Below, piece after piece: positions 25,851 to 34,449 of a DNA stretch of 64,000 bases. Position numbers and translations under genes: made by a program. The number at the start of each line of letters is the position of its first letter. Positions within the stretch are counted from its first letter, which is position 1. This DNA comes from Capnocytophaga sp. ARDL2 (GTDB lineage Bacteria; Bacteroidota; Bacteroidia; Flavobacteriales; Flavobacteriaceae): positions 1,674,001 to 1,738,000 of the forward strand of contig NZ_CP168034.1 of NCBI RefSeq assembly GCF_041530365.1, read 5' to 3'. The notes under the pieces are model-generated. The model was not told the origin of the DNA. It saw only the letters and a program-made list of their open reading frames with translations, and did not search any database.

Positions 25851-27150
25851 ATGCAAACAACACATTTAAAAAATAAAAAAGTACTCATAATTACTTATTA
25901 TTGGCCTCCAGCGGGTGCAGCGAGTGCAACGTTGGTTGAAATTTGTGAAATATTTACCAGAATTTTCAATTCAACCGCATGTTTTTGTACCTGAAAATCC
26001 TAACTATCCTTTAGTCGATCATCAATTAGAAAATGAAATTTCAGCTCATGCTATTGTTTTAAAGAAGAAAATAGCAGAACCTTATCAATGGGCAAGTATT
26101 TTCTCAAAAAATAAAACAAAAAATCTCAGTGCTGGAATTATTTCCAACAAACGCAAACAAACTTGGATAGAAAAAGCTTTGCTTTGGGTAAGAGGTAATT
26201 TCTTTATTCCTGATGCACGTGTATTATGGGTAAAACCTTCAGTAGATTTTTTACAATCGTACATAAAAGAACATTCTATTGATACGATTATTACTACAGG
26301 TCCTCCGCATAGTTTGCACTTGATAGGAATGGAATTGAAAAAAAGAAATGAGATTCAATGGATTGCTGATTTCCGTGATCCGTGGACGACAATCGGCTAT
26401 CATAAAGAATTGAAATTGACTTCGTGGGCTGATAATAAACATAAAAGAATGGAAGCTGAAGTACTCAATACTGCAGACGAAATCATTGTTACAAGTCCAA
26501 GTACAAAAAGGGAATTTGAACAAATAACTCAACAGCCAATTACATTGATAACTAATGGTTATGATATAGAAAGGATAGAAAAGAAACCATTGGATGAAAA
26601 ATTTACTCTTTCTCATATTGGTACATTGCTTTCTAATCGAAATCCGAGGATATTATGGAAAGTATTGTCTGAAATCATTCAGGAAAATGAAATTTTTGCC
26701 AAGGATTTTGTACTTCAATTTATTGGAAAAGTTAGCGATGAAATAATAGATACATTAAAAGAATTTCGATTGGGTACATATTTACAAAAGAGGGGATACC
26801 TTTCACACGAAGAGGCCATTGTAGCTCAAAGGAGTAGTCAGGTTTTGTTGTTGATAGAGATAGATTCACCCGAAACTGTTGGTATTATTCCAGGGAAATT
26901 GTTTGAATATTTGGCGGCCGAAAGACCAATTTTGGCTTTAGGACCTGAGGATGCAGATTTTTCAAAAATTATTTTCAATACCAATACAGGAACATTTTGT
27001 ACGTACGATGACAAAGAACGAATAAAGCGAACAGTTTTACATTATTATAATTTATACAAAAACAATCAGTTGCAAATAAAAGGTATCGGAATACAATACT
27101 TTAGTAGAAAAAAATTAACAGAAAAATTGGTTTTATTATTAAAAAAATAA
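25851..27150 (+). pseudogene. glycosyltransferase family 4-like protein, frameshifted near the N-terminus
   Basis: The reading frame starts MQTTHLKNKKVLIITYYWPP at 25851 and runs to 25994. The rest of the protein continues in the next frame from about 25915 to 27150 (VQRWLKFVKYLPEF...). Together they give a roughly 430-residue GT-B glycosyltransferase (SIDTIITTGPPHSLHLIG; WIADFRDPW; PGKLFEYLAAERPILALG). The family motif is PPAGGSGVQRWLKF; here the DNA reads CCAGCGGGTGCAGCGAGTGCAACG, consistent with loss of two G's (GG to G twice). Either the gene is dead or the assembly has two homopolymer errors. The rest is well preserved, so decay is recent or artefactual. The family usually acts in polysaccharide synthesis. 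Confidence 0.8.
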
Positions 27151-27210
27151 TTTTTGGTACAATTTGTGATTAATAACTTGTGTATATATTAACGAGTAAT
27201 TGAAAGAAAG

Positions 27211-27732
27211 ATGAAAAAGTTTATTACATTAGCAATAACAGCAATTTCCACATTAGGTTTGTTGAATAGCTGTGTATATGATAGAGGTAGTGATACTACA
27301 ATTGTAAATAATGTTGTTTTGCCAATACACGAGGTAAAAGCAGATTTTTCTGTAAATGACAAGCATCTATTTAATATCAATCCTGTAATGCATAGTACAG
27401 ATAAATTGCTTGTGTATCGTTTATGGGGAAAAACAGATAATAATAGAGATATTTGGCGAATGGTTCCAAACTCAGTATATTTCAACAATGGTGAGATTTT
27501 GAGTTATAACTACGATTTTACCGTAGCTGATATCAATTTGTTTATCGAAGCAAATTTTAATGTTGATACTTTCAGCAATTTTGACAAAGAAAAATATTTA
27601 AGAAACCAATATTTTAGAATTGTTGAATTGCCTGCTGGGACAGCCTCTAAAGCTCCAATCGATTATAATGATTACGATCAAGTAATTGAATTTTACGGAT
27701 TGAAAGATGCTCCAGTAATTAAAAATTATTAA
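27211..27732 (+). CDS. hypothetical lipoprotein
   Basis: A 173-residue protein with a lipoprotein signal (FITLAITAISTLGLLNSC, Cys21). The mature part has beta-strand character with several aromatic residues (VYRLWGKTDNNRDIWRMVP, ILSYNYDFTVADINLF). I do not recognise the family. It follows the glycosyltransferase by 60 bases and ends at a terminator shared with the converging acidic-protein gene. Confidence 0.75.
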   Translation: MKKFITLAITAISTLGLLNSCVYDRGSDTTIVNNVVLPIHEVKADFSVNDKHLFNINPVMHSTDKLLVYRLWGKTDNNRDIWRMVPNSVYFNNGEILSYNYDFTVADINLFIEANFNVDTFSNFDKEKYLRNQYFRIVELPAGTASKAPIDYNDYDQVIEFYGLKDAPVIKNY

Positions 27733-27756
27733 AAGAATAGGGTGAGAAAAAAAGAG

Positions 27757-27785
27757 AGAGATTGAACTATAAAAATTCAATCTCT
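27757..27785. terminator. terminator between converging genes
   Basis: AGAGATTGAA (27757-27766) pairs with TTCAATCTCT (27776-27785), followed by a T-run on the plus strand and an AG-rich run on the other side. Confidence 0.75.
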
Positions 27786-27817
27786 TTTTTTATTTTGTCG
27801 TTTGTTTTATAAAGGAA

Positions 27818-28174
27818 TTATTTTTCCTCCTCATCTTCCTCTTCAGGCAAATCTTCGGTATCATTTTCTTCCTCATCGTCGTCATCAGATGATTCGTCTT
27901 CGAGGTCTATGTCTTTTGCGTTGATGTTTTCTACAGGGATGATTTCGTCATCTTCCTCTTCTTCGTAGTTTCCTATTTTGTCTTGAAGTTTGGTGCTTAC
28001 TTTTACCAAATAAATTGTGTCTTCTGTAGAAACTTCAACAGCTTCTACCAATTCACCTTTGGCATTGGTAAATCTTACAATATCAGATTCTTCGTATCCA
28101 TCAGGAAATTTTTCAACCAATAGTGATAAAATTTCGTTTGTCAATTTAGCGTAATCAACAATTATTCGTTTCAT
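27818..28174 (-). CDS. hypothetical protein with very acidic C-terminal tail
   Basis: A 118-residue protein in two parts. The first 70 residues form a compact alpha/beta unit (KRIIVDYAKLTNEILSLLVEKFPDGYEESDIVRF, then TIYLVKVSTKL). The last 45 residues are nearly all Asp and Glu. Similar small proteins with acidic tails occur next to housekeeping genes in Flavobacteriia; the role is unknown, perhaps binding a basic partner such as ribosomal protein or DNA-binding protein. No export signal. Confidence 0.75.
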   Translation of the reverse strand: MKRIIVDYAKLTNEILSLLVEKFPDGYEESDIVRFTNAKGELVEAVEVSTEDTIYLVKVSTKLQDKIGNYEEEEDDEIIPVENINAKDIDLEDESSDDDDEEENDTEDLPEEEDEEEK

Positions 28175-28366
28175 TTTGCAATTAATAAAATTTAGAGTTC
28201 AATAATCCCAATTCCACATAAACACTCATGTTGTGATAATGTCCCTGTGAAATTGGGATTCAAAAATACTATCTTTCTTTTATATGAACGATGAATTTTT
28301 AGTACTTTTTTTTACTGAATTCTATTATTTATATTTATTCTTTTTTATGAAGGAATTTTTCCTTAA

Positions 28367-29338
28367 TTATTGTCCCAAAACCCACGCAAATACCAATGGT
28401 GCTACAATAGTAGCATCTGATTCAATCACAAATTTTGGTGTATCTACATCAAGTTTACCCCAAGTGATTTTTTCGTTTGGTACTGCTCCAGAATAGGAAC
28501 CGTACGAGGTAGTTGAATCTGAAATCTGACAGAAATATGACCAGAATGGTACATCTTCCCATTCCAAATCTTGATACATCATTGGCACAACACAGATAGG
28601 GAAATCTCCAGAAATTCCTCCTCCGATTTGGAAGAATCCAACTCCTTTTCCTTCCGAATTTGTTCTGTACCATTCAGTAAGATAAATCATGTATTCGATA
28701 CCATTTTTTACAGTCGATGCTTGTAATTTTCCTTTGATTACATTCGATGCAAATATATTTCCTGTTGTAGAATCTTCCCACCCTGGACACACGATTGGCA
28801 AGTTTTTCTCAGCTGCTGCTACAATCCAAGAATCTTTAGGGTCGATTTCGTAATATTGCTCCAACACTCCAGAGTTTACTACTTGATATAAAAATTCGTG
28901 TGGAAAATAACGCTCACCGTTTGCTTCAGCTTTTTGCCATACATCTTCCAAGTGTTTTTGCAATCTACGGAAAGCCTCTTCTTCTGGAATACAAGTATCT
29001 GTAACACGGTTGTAGTGGTTGTCAAGCAATTCTCTTTCTTGCTCTGGTGTCAAATCTCTGTAATTAGGAATTCTTTTGTAGTGAGAATGAGCTACCAAAT
29101 TCATCACATCCTCTTCCAAGTTTGCTCCTGTACATGAAATGATATGCACTTTGTCTTGACGAATCATTTCTGCCAAAGATACTCCCAATTCTGCTGTTGA
29201 CATAGCTCCTCCAAGAGAAACCAACATTTTTCCACCTTCCAATAAGTGGGTTTCATATCCTTTTGCTGCATCTACCAAAGCTGCTGCATTGAAGTGTCTG
29301 TAGTTGTGTTCGATAAATTGACTGATTGGTCCTTTCAT
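28367..29338 (-). CDS. deoxyhypusine synthase family protein (polyamine metabolism)
   Basis: A 323-residue NAD-dependent enzyme of the deoxyhypusine synthase fold. Family features include GGAMSTAELGVSLAEMI, ISCTGANLEEDVMNLV and the active-site motif ITWGKL, with the catalytic lysine at about residue 295 (WGK, equivalent to Lys329 of human DHS). Bacteria lack eIF5A, so the bacterial family must act on other aminopropyl or aminobutyl acceptors. It lies seven bases after the arginine decarboxylase gene, so agmatine or a polyamine made from it is the likely substrate. The exact reaction is not settled from the sequence. Confidence 0.88.
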   Translation of the reverse strand: MKGPISQFIEHNYRHFNAAALVDAAKGYETHLLEGGKMLVSLGGAMSTAELGVSLAEMIRQDKVHIISCTGANLEEDVMNLVAHSHYKRIPNYRDLTPEQERELLDNHYNRVTDTCIPEEEAFRRLQKHLEDVWQKAEANGERYFPHEFLYQVVNSGVLEQYYEIDPKDSWIVAAAEKNLPIVCPGWEDSTTGNIFASNVIKGKLQASTVKNGIEYMIYLTEWYRTNSEGKGVGFFQIGGGISGDFPICVVPMMYQDLEWEDVPFWSYFCQISDSTTSYGSYSGAVPNEKITWGKLDVDTPKFVIESDATIVAPLVFAWVLGQ

Positions 29339-29345
29339 AATTGTT

Positions 29346-30752
29346 TTATTTTTCTTTTTTATTATATCCTAAAATTTTTAATACATCTTCTGCTGTTTGT
29401 TGTTCTGAGAACACTTCGGTTGCCAAAATTCCATTTTCATCACGGTCGATTAAGATGTGTTTTGGTTGTGGAATTAGACAATGGTGTATACCTCCTTGAC
29501 CTCCAATGGTTTCTTGATAGGCTCCCGTGTTGAAAAAACCTATATAAAGAGGTTTGTCTTTATTGAACTTTGGTAAATAGATTGCATTCCAGTTTTGTTC
29601 AGAATTATAGTAATCGTCTGAATCACAAGTTAATCCTCCTAATAATACTCTTTCATACGAATCATTCCAACGATTGACTGCCAACATGATAAATCTTTTG
29701 TTTATAGCCCAAGTATCTGGTAAAGTCGTGATAAATGACGAATCAATCATATTCCATTTTTCACGGTCGTTTTGTTGTTTTTGATACAATACTTGGTAAA
29801 TGGCACCACCAGATTCTCCTACGGTAAACGAACCAAATTCCGTGAAAATATTTGGCACAGGTACATCTGCTTCTTCACATGCCATTTGTATTTGATTGAT
29901 GATTTCATCTACCATATAGGCGTAGTCATAATCAAAATTCAATGAATTTTTGATAGGAAATCCACCTCCAATGTTCAAGCTGTCCAATGTAGGGCATTCT
30001 TTTTTCAAACTGGTATAAACTTTCAAACATTTGTTTAATTCGTTCCAGTAATAGGCTGTGTCTCTGATACCTGTGTTTATAAAGAAATGCAACATTTTCA
30101 TTTCTACATTGTTGTTTTCTGCAATGTTTTTTCTGTAGAAAGGCAAAATGTTTTTGTATCCTATCCCCAAACGAGAAGTATAGAATTCAAATTTTGGTTC
30201 TTCCTCAGAGGCGATGCGAATACCAATGTTGAATTTTCCTTTGATTTGCTCTTGCAACAAGTCCAATTCTTCGTAATTATCGATGATTGGAATGGTATTT
30301 TTATGTCCGTTGTTAATCAATCGAGCGATGTTTTCGATGTACTGGTCGCGTTTGAAACCATTGCACAAAACGAAAGTTTTCTTGTTGATTTTTCCACTTT
30401 CCAATAAGTTTTCTACAATATTGATGTCAAAAGCAGACGAAGTTTCTACATGAATATCGTTTTTAAACGCCTCGTTCATCACATACTCAAAATGCGAACT
30501 TTTGGTACAATAGCAGTAGTAGTATTTACCTTCGTATTTGCGTTTGTCCATCGCTTTTCTAAACCAACCTTTCGCTTTGTTGATGTTGTTTGAAATTTGA
30601 GGCAAATAAGTGAATTTCAATGGAGTACCGTATTGTTCCACCAATTTCATCAAGTCGATGTTATGAAACATCAAATTGTCTTTATTTAAAGTGAATTCTT
30701 CCTGAGGGAAGTAAAATGTTTGATTGATTAGGTCAAAATATTTTGTATTCAT
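29346..30752 (-). CDS. speA: arginine decarboxylase, PLP-dependent (fold III)
   Basis: This enzyme makes agmatine from arginine, the first step toward putrescine and spermidine. The 468-residue protein has the alanine-racemase-type barrel. The PLP lysine is Lys84 in CYCTKSSHFEYV; ISNAS-like phosphate contacts appear as SLNIGGGFPIKNS; the C-terminal active-site cysteine motif is LTCDSDDYY. It resembles the short (about 460 residues) arginine decarboxylases of Bacteroidota rather than the 650-residue E. coli form. It heads a two-gene operon with the DHS-family gene; no agmatinase gene is present beside them. A long structured leader precedes it. Confidence 0.88.
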   Translation of the reverse strand: MNTKYFDLINQTFYFPQEEFTLNKDNLMFHNIDLMKLVEQYGTPLKFTYLPQISNNINKAKGWFRKAMDKRKYEGKYYYCYCTKSSHFEYVMNEAFKNDIHVETSSAFDINIVENLLESGKINKKTFVLCNGFKRDQYIENIARLINNGHKNTIPIIDNYEELDLLQEQIKGKFNIGIRIASEEEPKFEFYTSRLGIGYKNILPFYRKNIAENNNVEMKMLHFFINTGIRDTAYYWNELNKCLKVYTSLKKECPTLDSLNIGGGFPIKNSLNFDYDYAYMVDEIINQIQMACEEADVPVPNIFTEFGSFTVGESGGAIYQVLYQKQQNDREKWNMIDSSFITTLPDTWAINKRFIMLAVNRWNDSYERVLLGGLTCDSDDYYNSEQNWNAIYLPKFNKDKPLYIGFFNTGAYQETIGGQGGIHHCLIPQPKHILIDRDENGILATEVFSEQQTAEDVLKILGYNKKEK

Positions 30753-30787
30753 TTTTTTTAATTGTGTAATGATTAATTTGATTGAGT

Positions 30788-30825
30788 CACGATTTACATT
30801 CTTGAATATAAAAAGTTAAATCGTG
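30788..30825 (-). promoter_or_regulatory. hairpin in the leader of the arginine decarboxylase gene
   Basis: CACGATTTA (30788-30796) pairs with TAAATCGTG (30817-30825), 9 bp with a 20-base loop, ending 36 bases upstream of the start codon. Possible regulatory RNA structure. Confidence 0.45.
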
Positions 30826-30857
30826 TGGATTTGTTTTGATTGGATTGTATTTTCAAT

Positions 30858-30886
30858 AAAAAAGAGCATACAATTGTATCAAACTC
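30858..30886 (-). terminator. terminator-like hairpin inside the leader of the arginine decarboxylase gene
   Basis: On the minus strand GAG..GATAC-AATT-GTAT.G.CTC folds with a short internal loop and is followed by TTTTTT (30863-30858). It overlaps the stop codon of a 60-codon leader frame at 30879-31061, the geometry of an attenuator. It could equally end a separate small transcript. Confidence 0.45.
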
Positions 30887-31061
30887 TAATATTGGCAAAA
30901 GAAATGATGCGTTTTTCTTTGTGAAAACTTGCATTTTTGTTTTCCTCATCATTGGTTAGAAATAAATATTGAAAAATATTATTTCTCACAATCCATTTTT
31001 TAGAAAGAGATTGTAAAATTTTTCTACAGAGGAAATGATGTTTTTTGAATATTTCTTTCAC
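30879..31061 (-). CDS. possible leader ORF upstream of the arginine decarboxylase gene
   Basis: A 60-codon frame begins 24 bases after a TATATTTG promoter box and ends inside a terminator-like hairpin. The predicted peptide is basic (MKEIFKKHHFLCRKIL... ending ISFANIRV) and has no known family. Position is the only argument for it; composition alone would not support a gene. Confidence 0.3.
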   Translation of the reverse strand: MKEIFKKHHFLCRKILQSLSKKWIVRNNIFQYLFLTNDEENKNASFHKEKRIISFANIRV

Positions 31062-31084
31062 TTAATTACACATTAATTTTGTTG

Positions 31085-31092
31085 CAAATATA
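31085..31092 (-). promoter_or_regulatory. -7 box (TATATTTG on the minus strand) for the arginine decarboxylase leader
   Basis: CAAATATA on the plus strand is a perfect reverse TAnnTTTG. It lies 333 bases upstream of the arginine decarboxylase start, implying a leader of roughly 325 bases. No clear -33. Confidence 0.5.
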
Positions 31093-31242
31093 ATAAAATA
31101 GTTTGTCTATTATTAGGAACATTAAAATATATTCTGTTGTTTATTTCCAAAGCCCTCTATTGTGAGCATTGGGTTAAGTATGGTTCAGCTCTTCCGAGTT
31201 GTTTTGCGGAACATAAACTATGTAATGATGTCACTTCGCCGT

Positions 31243-31267
31243 TTACTCCGTAATTGACACGGAGTGA
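31243..31267 (-). terminator. hairpin after aroB
   Basis: TTTACTCCGT and ACGGAGTGA pair over 9 bp with one G-T, 7-base loop, just after the aroB stop on the minus strand. It lacks a good U-run. Confidence 0.5.
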
Positions 31268-31274
31268 TAATCAA

Positions 31275-32348
31275 TTAGTGATGCGTAACAACATACTCCT
31301 CAAATCCTTCTACAATCCACTGATTTTCTACGGTTTGGTTTACAATACCTTTTCCTAAGTCTTCCAAAAGGGTAAAGAGTATTTCTCCTTGTTCGTTTTT
31401 CTTGTCATAAGACAATAATTCTATGCAAGAGGCAATATCTTTTTCGTTGAAATCAATCGGAGGGTACATAGAATGCAAAACTTCTTTTACTTCATGATAT
31501 TTTTCTTTTGAAATCAATCCTTTTTTATACGAAAGATAACTCTCGATAATCATTCCTATCGCGATGGCTTCGCCGTGTAATAGGGGAGTCAGTTCGTTGT
31601 TTTGCCAACTATACGATTCTATGGCGTGTCCGATGGTATGACCAAAATTTAATAATTTTCGTTGATTTTTTTCTTTTGGATCAGACAAAACAATTTCATT
31701 TTTGATAGAAACCGAATGATAAATCAACAATTCCAAATCTTCTGTAGTCAATTGGTCTAAATTCTTCAATTGATTCCAATACGAAACATCAGCAATCAAT
31801 CCGTGTTTGTACATTTCTGCTAAGCCCGAACGCATTTCATTTCCTGGTAAGGTTTCTAGAAAATTGACATCAATCAATATCATTTTTGGGTTGTAAAATG
31901 TGCCGATAATGTTTTTTAATCCGTTGAAATCGATTCCATTTTTTCCGCCTACAGATGCATCAACCATTGCCAAAAGCGAAGTAGGAATATGTACACAATC
32001 GATGCCTCTTTTGTAAGTTGCAGCAATAAATCCGCCGATATCGCACACCACCCCACCACCCAACGAAATCAATAGGGCTTTACGGTCTATGTTCAATTCT
32101 ATGAGGCTTTCCCACAGTTGATTACATGTTGATAAATCTTTGCTTTGTTCACCAGCTTCGATTTCGATAACTTCGATTTCTGTTTCGATTGCCAACAAAG
32201 AAAGAAAGCTGTTTAAACAATTTTGAGCCGTATTTTCATCGACTAAAACAATGGTTTTTGAATATTTTTTTTCATTGATAAAATGGATCAATTCTTCGTA
32301 GCCATTACTTCCAAAATAAATAGGATAATCTATGGATTGAATGTTCAT
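31275..32348 (-). CDS. aroB: 3-dehydroquinate synthase
   Basis: AroB converts DAHP to 3-dehydroquinate, the second shikimate step, using NAD and a divalent metal. The 357-residue protein shows the NAD-binding LGGGVVCDIGGFIAATYKRG, the PTSLLAMVDASVGGKNGID motif, and the metal ligands in GLAEMYKHGLI, FGHTIGHAIES and LLHGEAIAIGM. The length is normal. It stands alone on the minus strand with a repeat-filled gap upstream. Its product line leads through aroC to chorismate and MenD. Confidence 0.97.
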   Translation of the reverse strand: MNIQSIDYPIYFGSNGYEELIHFINEKKYSKTIVLVDENTAQNCLNSFLSLLAIETEIEVIEIEAGEQSKDLSTCNQLWESLIELNIDRKALLISLGGGVVCDIGGFIAATYKRGIDCVHIPTSLLAMVDASVGGKNGIDFNGLKNIIGTFYNPKMILIDVNFLETLPGNEMRSGLAEMYKHGLIADVSYWNQLKNLDQLTTEDLELLIYHSVSIKNEIVLSDPKEKNQRKLLNFGHTIGHAIESYSWQNNELTPLLHGEAIAIGMIIESYLSYKKGLISKEKYHEVKEVLHSMYPPIDFNEKDIASCIELLSYDKKNEQGEILFTLLEDLGKGIVNQTVENQWIVEGFEEYVVTHH

Positions 32349-32369
32349 TTGATGTCTTTTTTGAATTAA

Positions 32370-32580
32370 TTTTTACGCAGATTTTAAATATTATTTTCGT
32401 TATGCTTACTTTATTTAAGCAGATGACACAGATATATTGATAGCGTTGATTTTTTTGATTTATCAAAATAATAAAATCTGAGATAATTTGATATAAACCG
32501 TAGGTTTAATCGTTTTTAAGTACTGTTCTTACATCATTTCAATAAAATCTGTGAAAATTTGTGAAATCTACGTGAGTAAA
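32370..32580 (+). repeat. dispersed CTGCG/CTGTG repeat, copy D
   Basis: Positions 32451-32575 align with 5271-5400 over about 125 bases with roughly three quarters identity. This is the clearest pair in the family. It fills the gap between aroB and the ABC cluster. Confidence 0.75.
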
Positions 32581-32598
32581 AAATATGAATCAGAAAGT

Positions 32599-33144
32599 TT
32601 ATTTTTTCTCTGTAATTACAGCATTGTCAATATGATAAATCCAATCATCAACATTGGAATCGTTGTAGCGAAATTCGCCTTCTATGGTTACATAAGTATC
32701 TGTTTTCAATTTGGGAGTAGTTCCTTTGAAATGAATCCCCATAATGGTTTCAGGTCCTGCATTTCCACAGAAAAAACACTGAGCAAATACATTTTTACTC
32801 AAAGCATAATTTTTATTGTCAATCGGTACAATAAATCCTTTGGCAACAATTTTCTTATTTTGTAGTTTTTTCAATTGTGCATTGACGACAGGGTACATCA
32901 CTTCACCATAAGTTTTGTGCTTCTTTTTTACAAAATCAATTTGCCCCAATTGTCCCCAAGTTATGGAAGTTTTATCCTTAGATTGTATTTTGGGTTGATT
33001 GTTTTTTTGAGTTTGCACTTGATTTTTTGGTGTAACTTTCTTTTGCGTTTTAGATTGATCTTCCGAACGAATTGGAAGGGTAGTAAAAGCAGATAATGCT
33101 CCTGCTAAAACTAAACTTATAATTACTAATGTTTTAATTTGCAT
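32599..33144 (-). CDS. exported DUF3299-like protein
   Basis: A 181-residue protein with an N-terminal hydrophobic export signal (LVIISLVLAGALSAF) and a Lys/Gln-rich linker (about 30-60). The C-terminal domain begins TSITWGQLGQIDF, continues KKIVAKGFIVPID and carries AQCFFCGNAGPETIMGI, a two-cysteine motif. The ITW..L and GF.VP pattern resembles the DUF3299 family of periplasmic proteins found with metal-type ABC transporters. It overlaps the permease gene by 11 bases, so they are translated together. Function is inferred from the neighbourhood: periplasmic metal or redox handling for the transporter. Confidence 0.7.
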   Translation of the reverse strand: MQIKTLVIISLVLAGALSAFTTLPIRSEDQSKTQKKVTPKNQVQTQKNNQPKIQSKDKTSITWGQLGQIDFVKKKHKTYGEVMYPVVNAQLKKLQNKKIVAKGFIVPIDNKNYALSKNVFAQCFFCGNAGPETIMGIHFKGTTPKLKTDTYVTIEGEFRYNDSNVDDWIYHIDNAVITEKK

Positions 33145-34414
33145 TGGATAATGTTTTTGAAATATTTAGTGAATAGGCTCTAAGAGCTGGCAATAATGCC
33201 GATACAATTCCTACGAAAAGTGTACTAAAAAATACGATTCCTTCTTTTTCTGGAATAAATTCCAATGGATTGAAGGCTATTTTAAATTCTTCTGTCGATG
33301 ATAGTGAGATGAAATACAAGGCAATACGACCTAAAATGGCTCCGAAAAGGTATCCGATGATACACAAGAATAAACCCTCGAGCAAAATCAACCATAGCAG
33401 TTGTGATTTTTTTGCACCGTGGATTCTCAACAATACCAATTCATATCTTCGCTCTTTCAAAGTATTGTACAACGCGATAAAAATACTGATTCCTGAAAGC
33501 ATCATAATTCCGAAAGCCAAATATTGCAAGGCTTGTAATCCTACACCAAACAAACCAAACAATCGGTTGATTTCCAGAATAGGAGAGGCAGCTTGCATAT
33601 CGGTATTTTGAGGAATGAGGCGTTGCCAGTTAAGTTTCGCCATATTGTTTTTCATTTTTATCAATACAGCGGTAAATTCTTTTTCCTCGCTATGGTCGTG
33701 GTTGTACGTAGCTGAATGTACATGTTCTTCGTCGTGATCGTGGTCGCAATCTTCTGTATGTACATGGTCGTCTTCCTCGTGGTCGTGGTCGTGGTCATGT
33801 TCGTGTGAGTGTACATTCCACACCGACGAAATATTGGAAACAATCAAGTTGTCTATCAATCTTCCAGTGGGTTGTAAAATTCCAACCACGGTATATGGGT
33901 GATCTTTGTGTACCTCACCATCCGCAGAATCGCCGTGTGCCCCCCAAAAGGTATCATTGATTTTTAAATCCAATTTTTCAGCAATCGTCGCACCTACTAC
34001 CACTTCAAAATCATCTGTAAAAAGGTGTCCTTCGGCATATTGACCATCGTATTTGGTGATGTAATCTTCAGTAGTTCCGATGATTTTGTACCCCATATAA
34101 TTGTCGCCATATGCCATTGGGATTGCTTTTTCTACAAATGGATGATTCATCCATTCTTGGGCTTGATCGTAGGGAATATTCCCCGGAGGAGCATCGATTT
34201 GATACACCGCCGATAGCACCAATTGCAATGGACTACCTTTGGCACCTAATACCAAATCTACATCGTCCATATTGCGACTAAATTGTTCTTCAAATTGTTT
34301 TTGAAGTAAGATTATTACGGTTATAATAGCTACTGATGCTGTGAGTAATAGGATACTGAGTAGGGTATTGAGTGGTTTGAACCAAGTGTTTTTCCAAGCT
34401 ATTTTTGTAATCAT
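33134..34414 (-). CDS. FtsX/MacB-type ABC transporter permease with a histidine-rich periplasmic loop
   Basis: A 426-residue permease with one N-terminal and three C-terminal membrane segments, the FtsX/MacB layout (LNTLLSILLLTASVAIITVIILL; then ALQYLAFGIMMLSGISIFIALYNTLKERRYELVLLRIHGA). The large periplasmic domain contains a striking loop at residues 202-241 with 14 histidines plus many Asp and Glu (HEHDHDHDHEEDDHVH and on). Such loops bind zinc or other transition metals. The partner ATPase lies upstream across a 278-bp repeat, and the DUF3299-like gene overlaps downstream. The trio resembles the zinc-regulated Zrg-type clusters of Vibrio, but without the soluble ZrgA-like protein. Confidence 0.85.
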   Translation of the reverse strand: MITKIAWKNTWFKPLNTLLSILLLTASVAIITVIILLQKQFEEQFSRNMDDVDLVLGAKGSPLQLVLSAVYQIDAPPGNIPYDQAQEWMNHPFVEKAIPMAYGDNYMGYKIIGTTEDYITKYDGQYAEGHLFTDDFEVVVGATIAEKLDLKINDTFWGAHGDSADGEVHKDHPYTVVGILQPTGRLIDNLIVSNISSVWNVHSHEHDHDHDHEEDDHVHTEDCDHDHDEEHVHSATYNHDHSEEKEFTAVLIKMKNNMAKLNWQRLIPQNTDMQAASPILEINRLFGLFGVGLQALQYLAFGIMMLSGISIFIALYNTLKERRYELVLLRIHGAKKSQLLWLILLEGLFLCIIGYLFGAILGRIALYFISLSSTEEFKIAFNPLEFIPEKEGIVFFSTLFVGIVSALLPALRAYSLNISKTLSNAN

Positions 34415-34449
34415 GTTGTTTTGTTTTTTTGCTTTATCGTTTCGCTTGT

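Noticed and set aside
28284-28496. Plus-strand frame of 70 codons in front of the DHS-family gene
   Set aside because: It overlaps the 3' end of the DHS-family gene on the other strand and has no features of its own.
31130-31242. GC-richer stretch downstream of aroB, considered as a tRNA or small RNA
   Set aside because: No cloverleaf, no anticodon arm and no CCA end could be formed; only the aroB hairpin next to it is convincing.
33661-33843. His/Thr-rich minus-strand frame inside the permease gene
   Set aside because: It is the alternative frame of the DNA that encodes the His-rich loop; the permease frame is clearly the real one.
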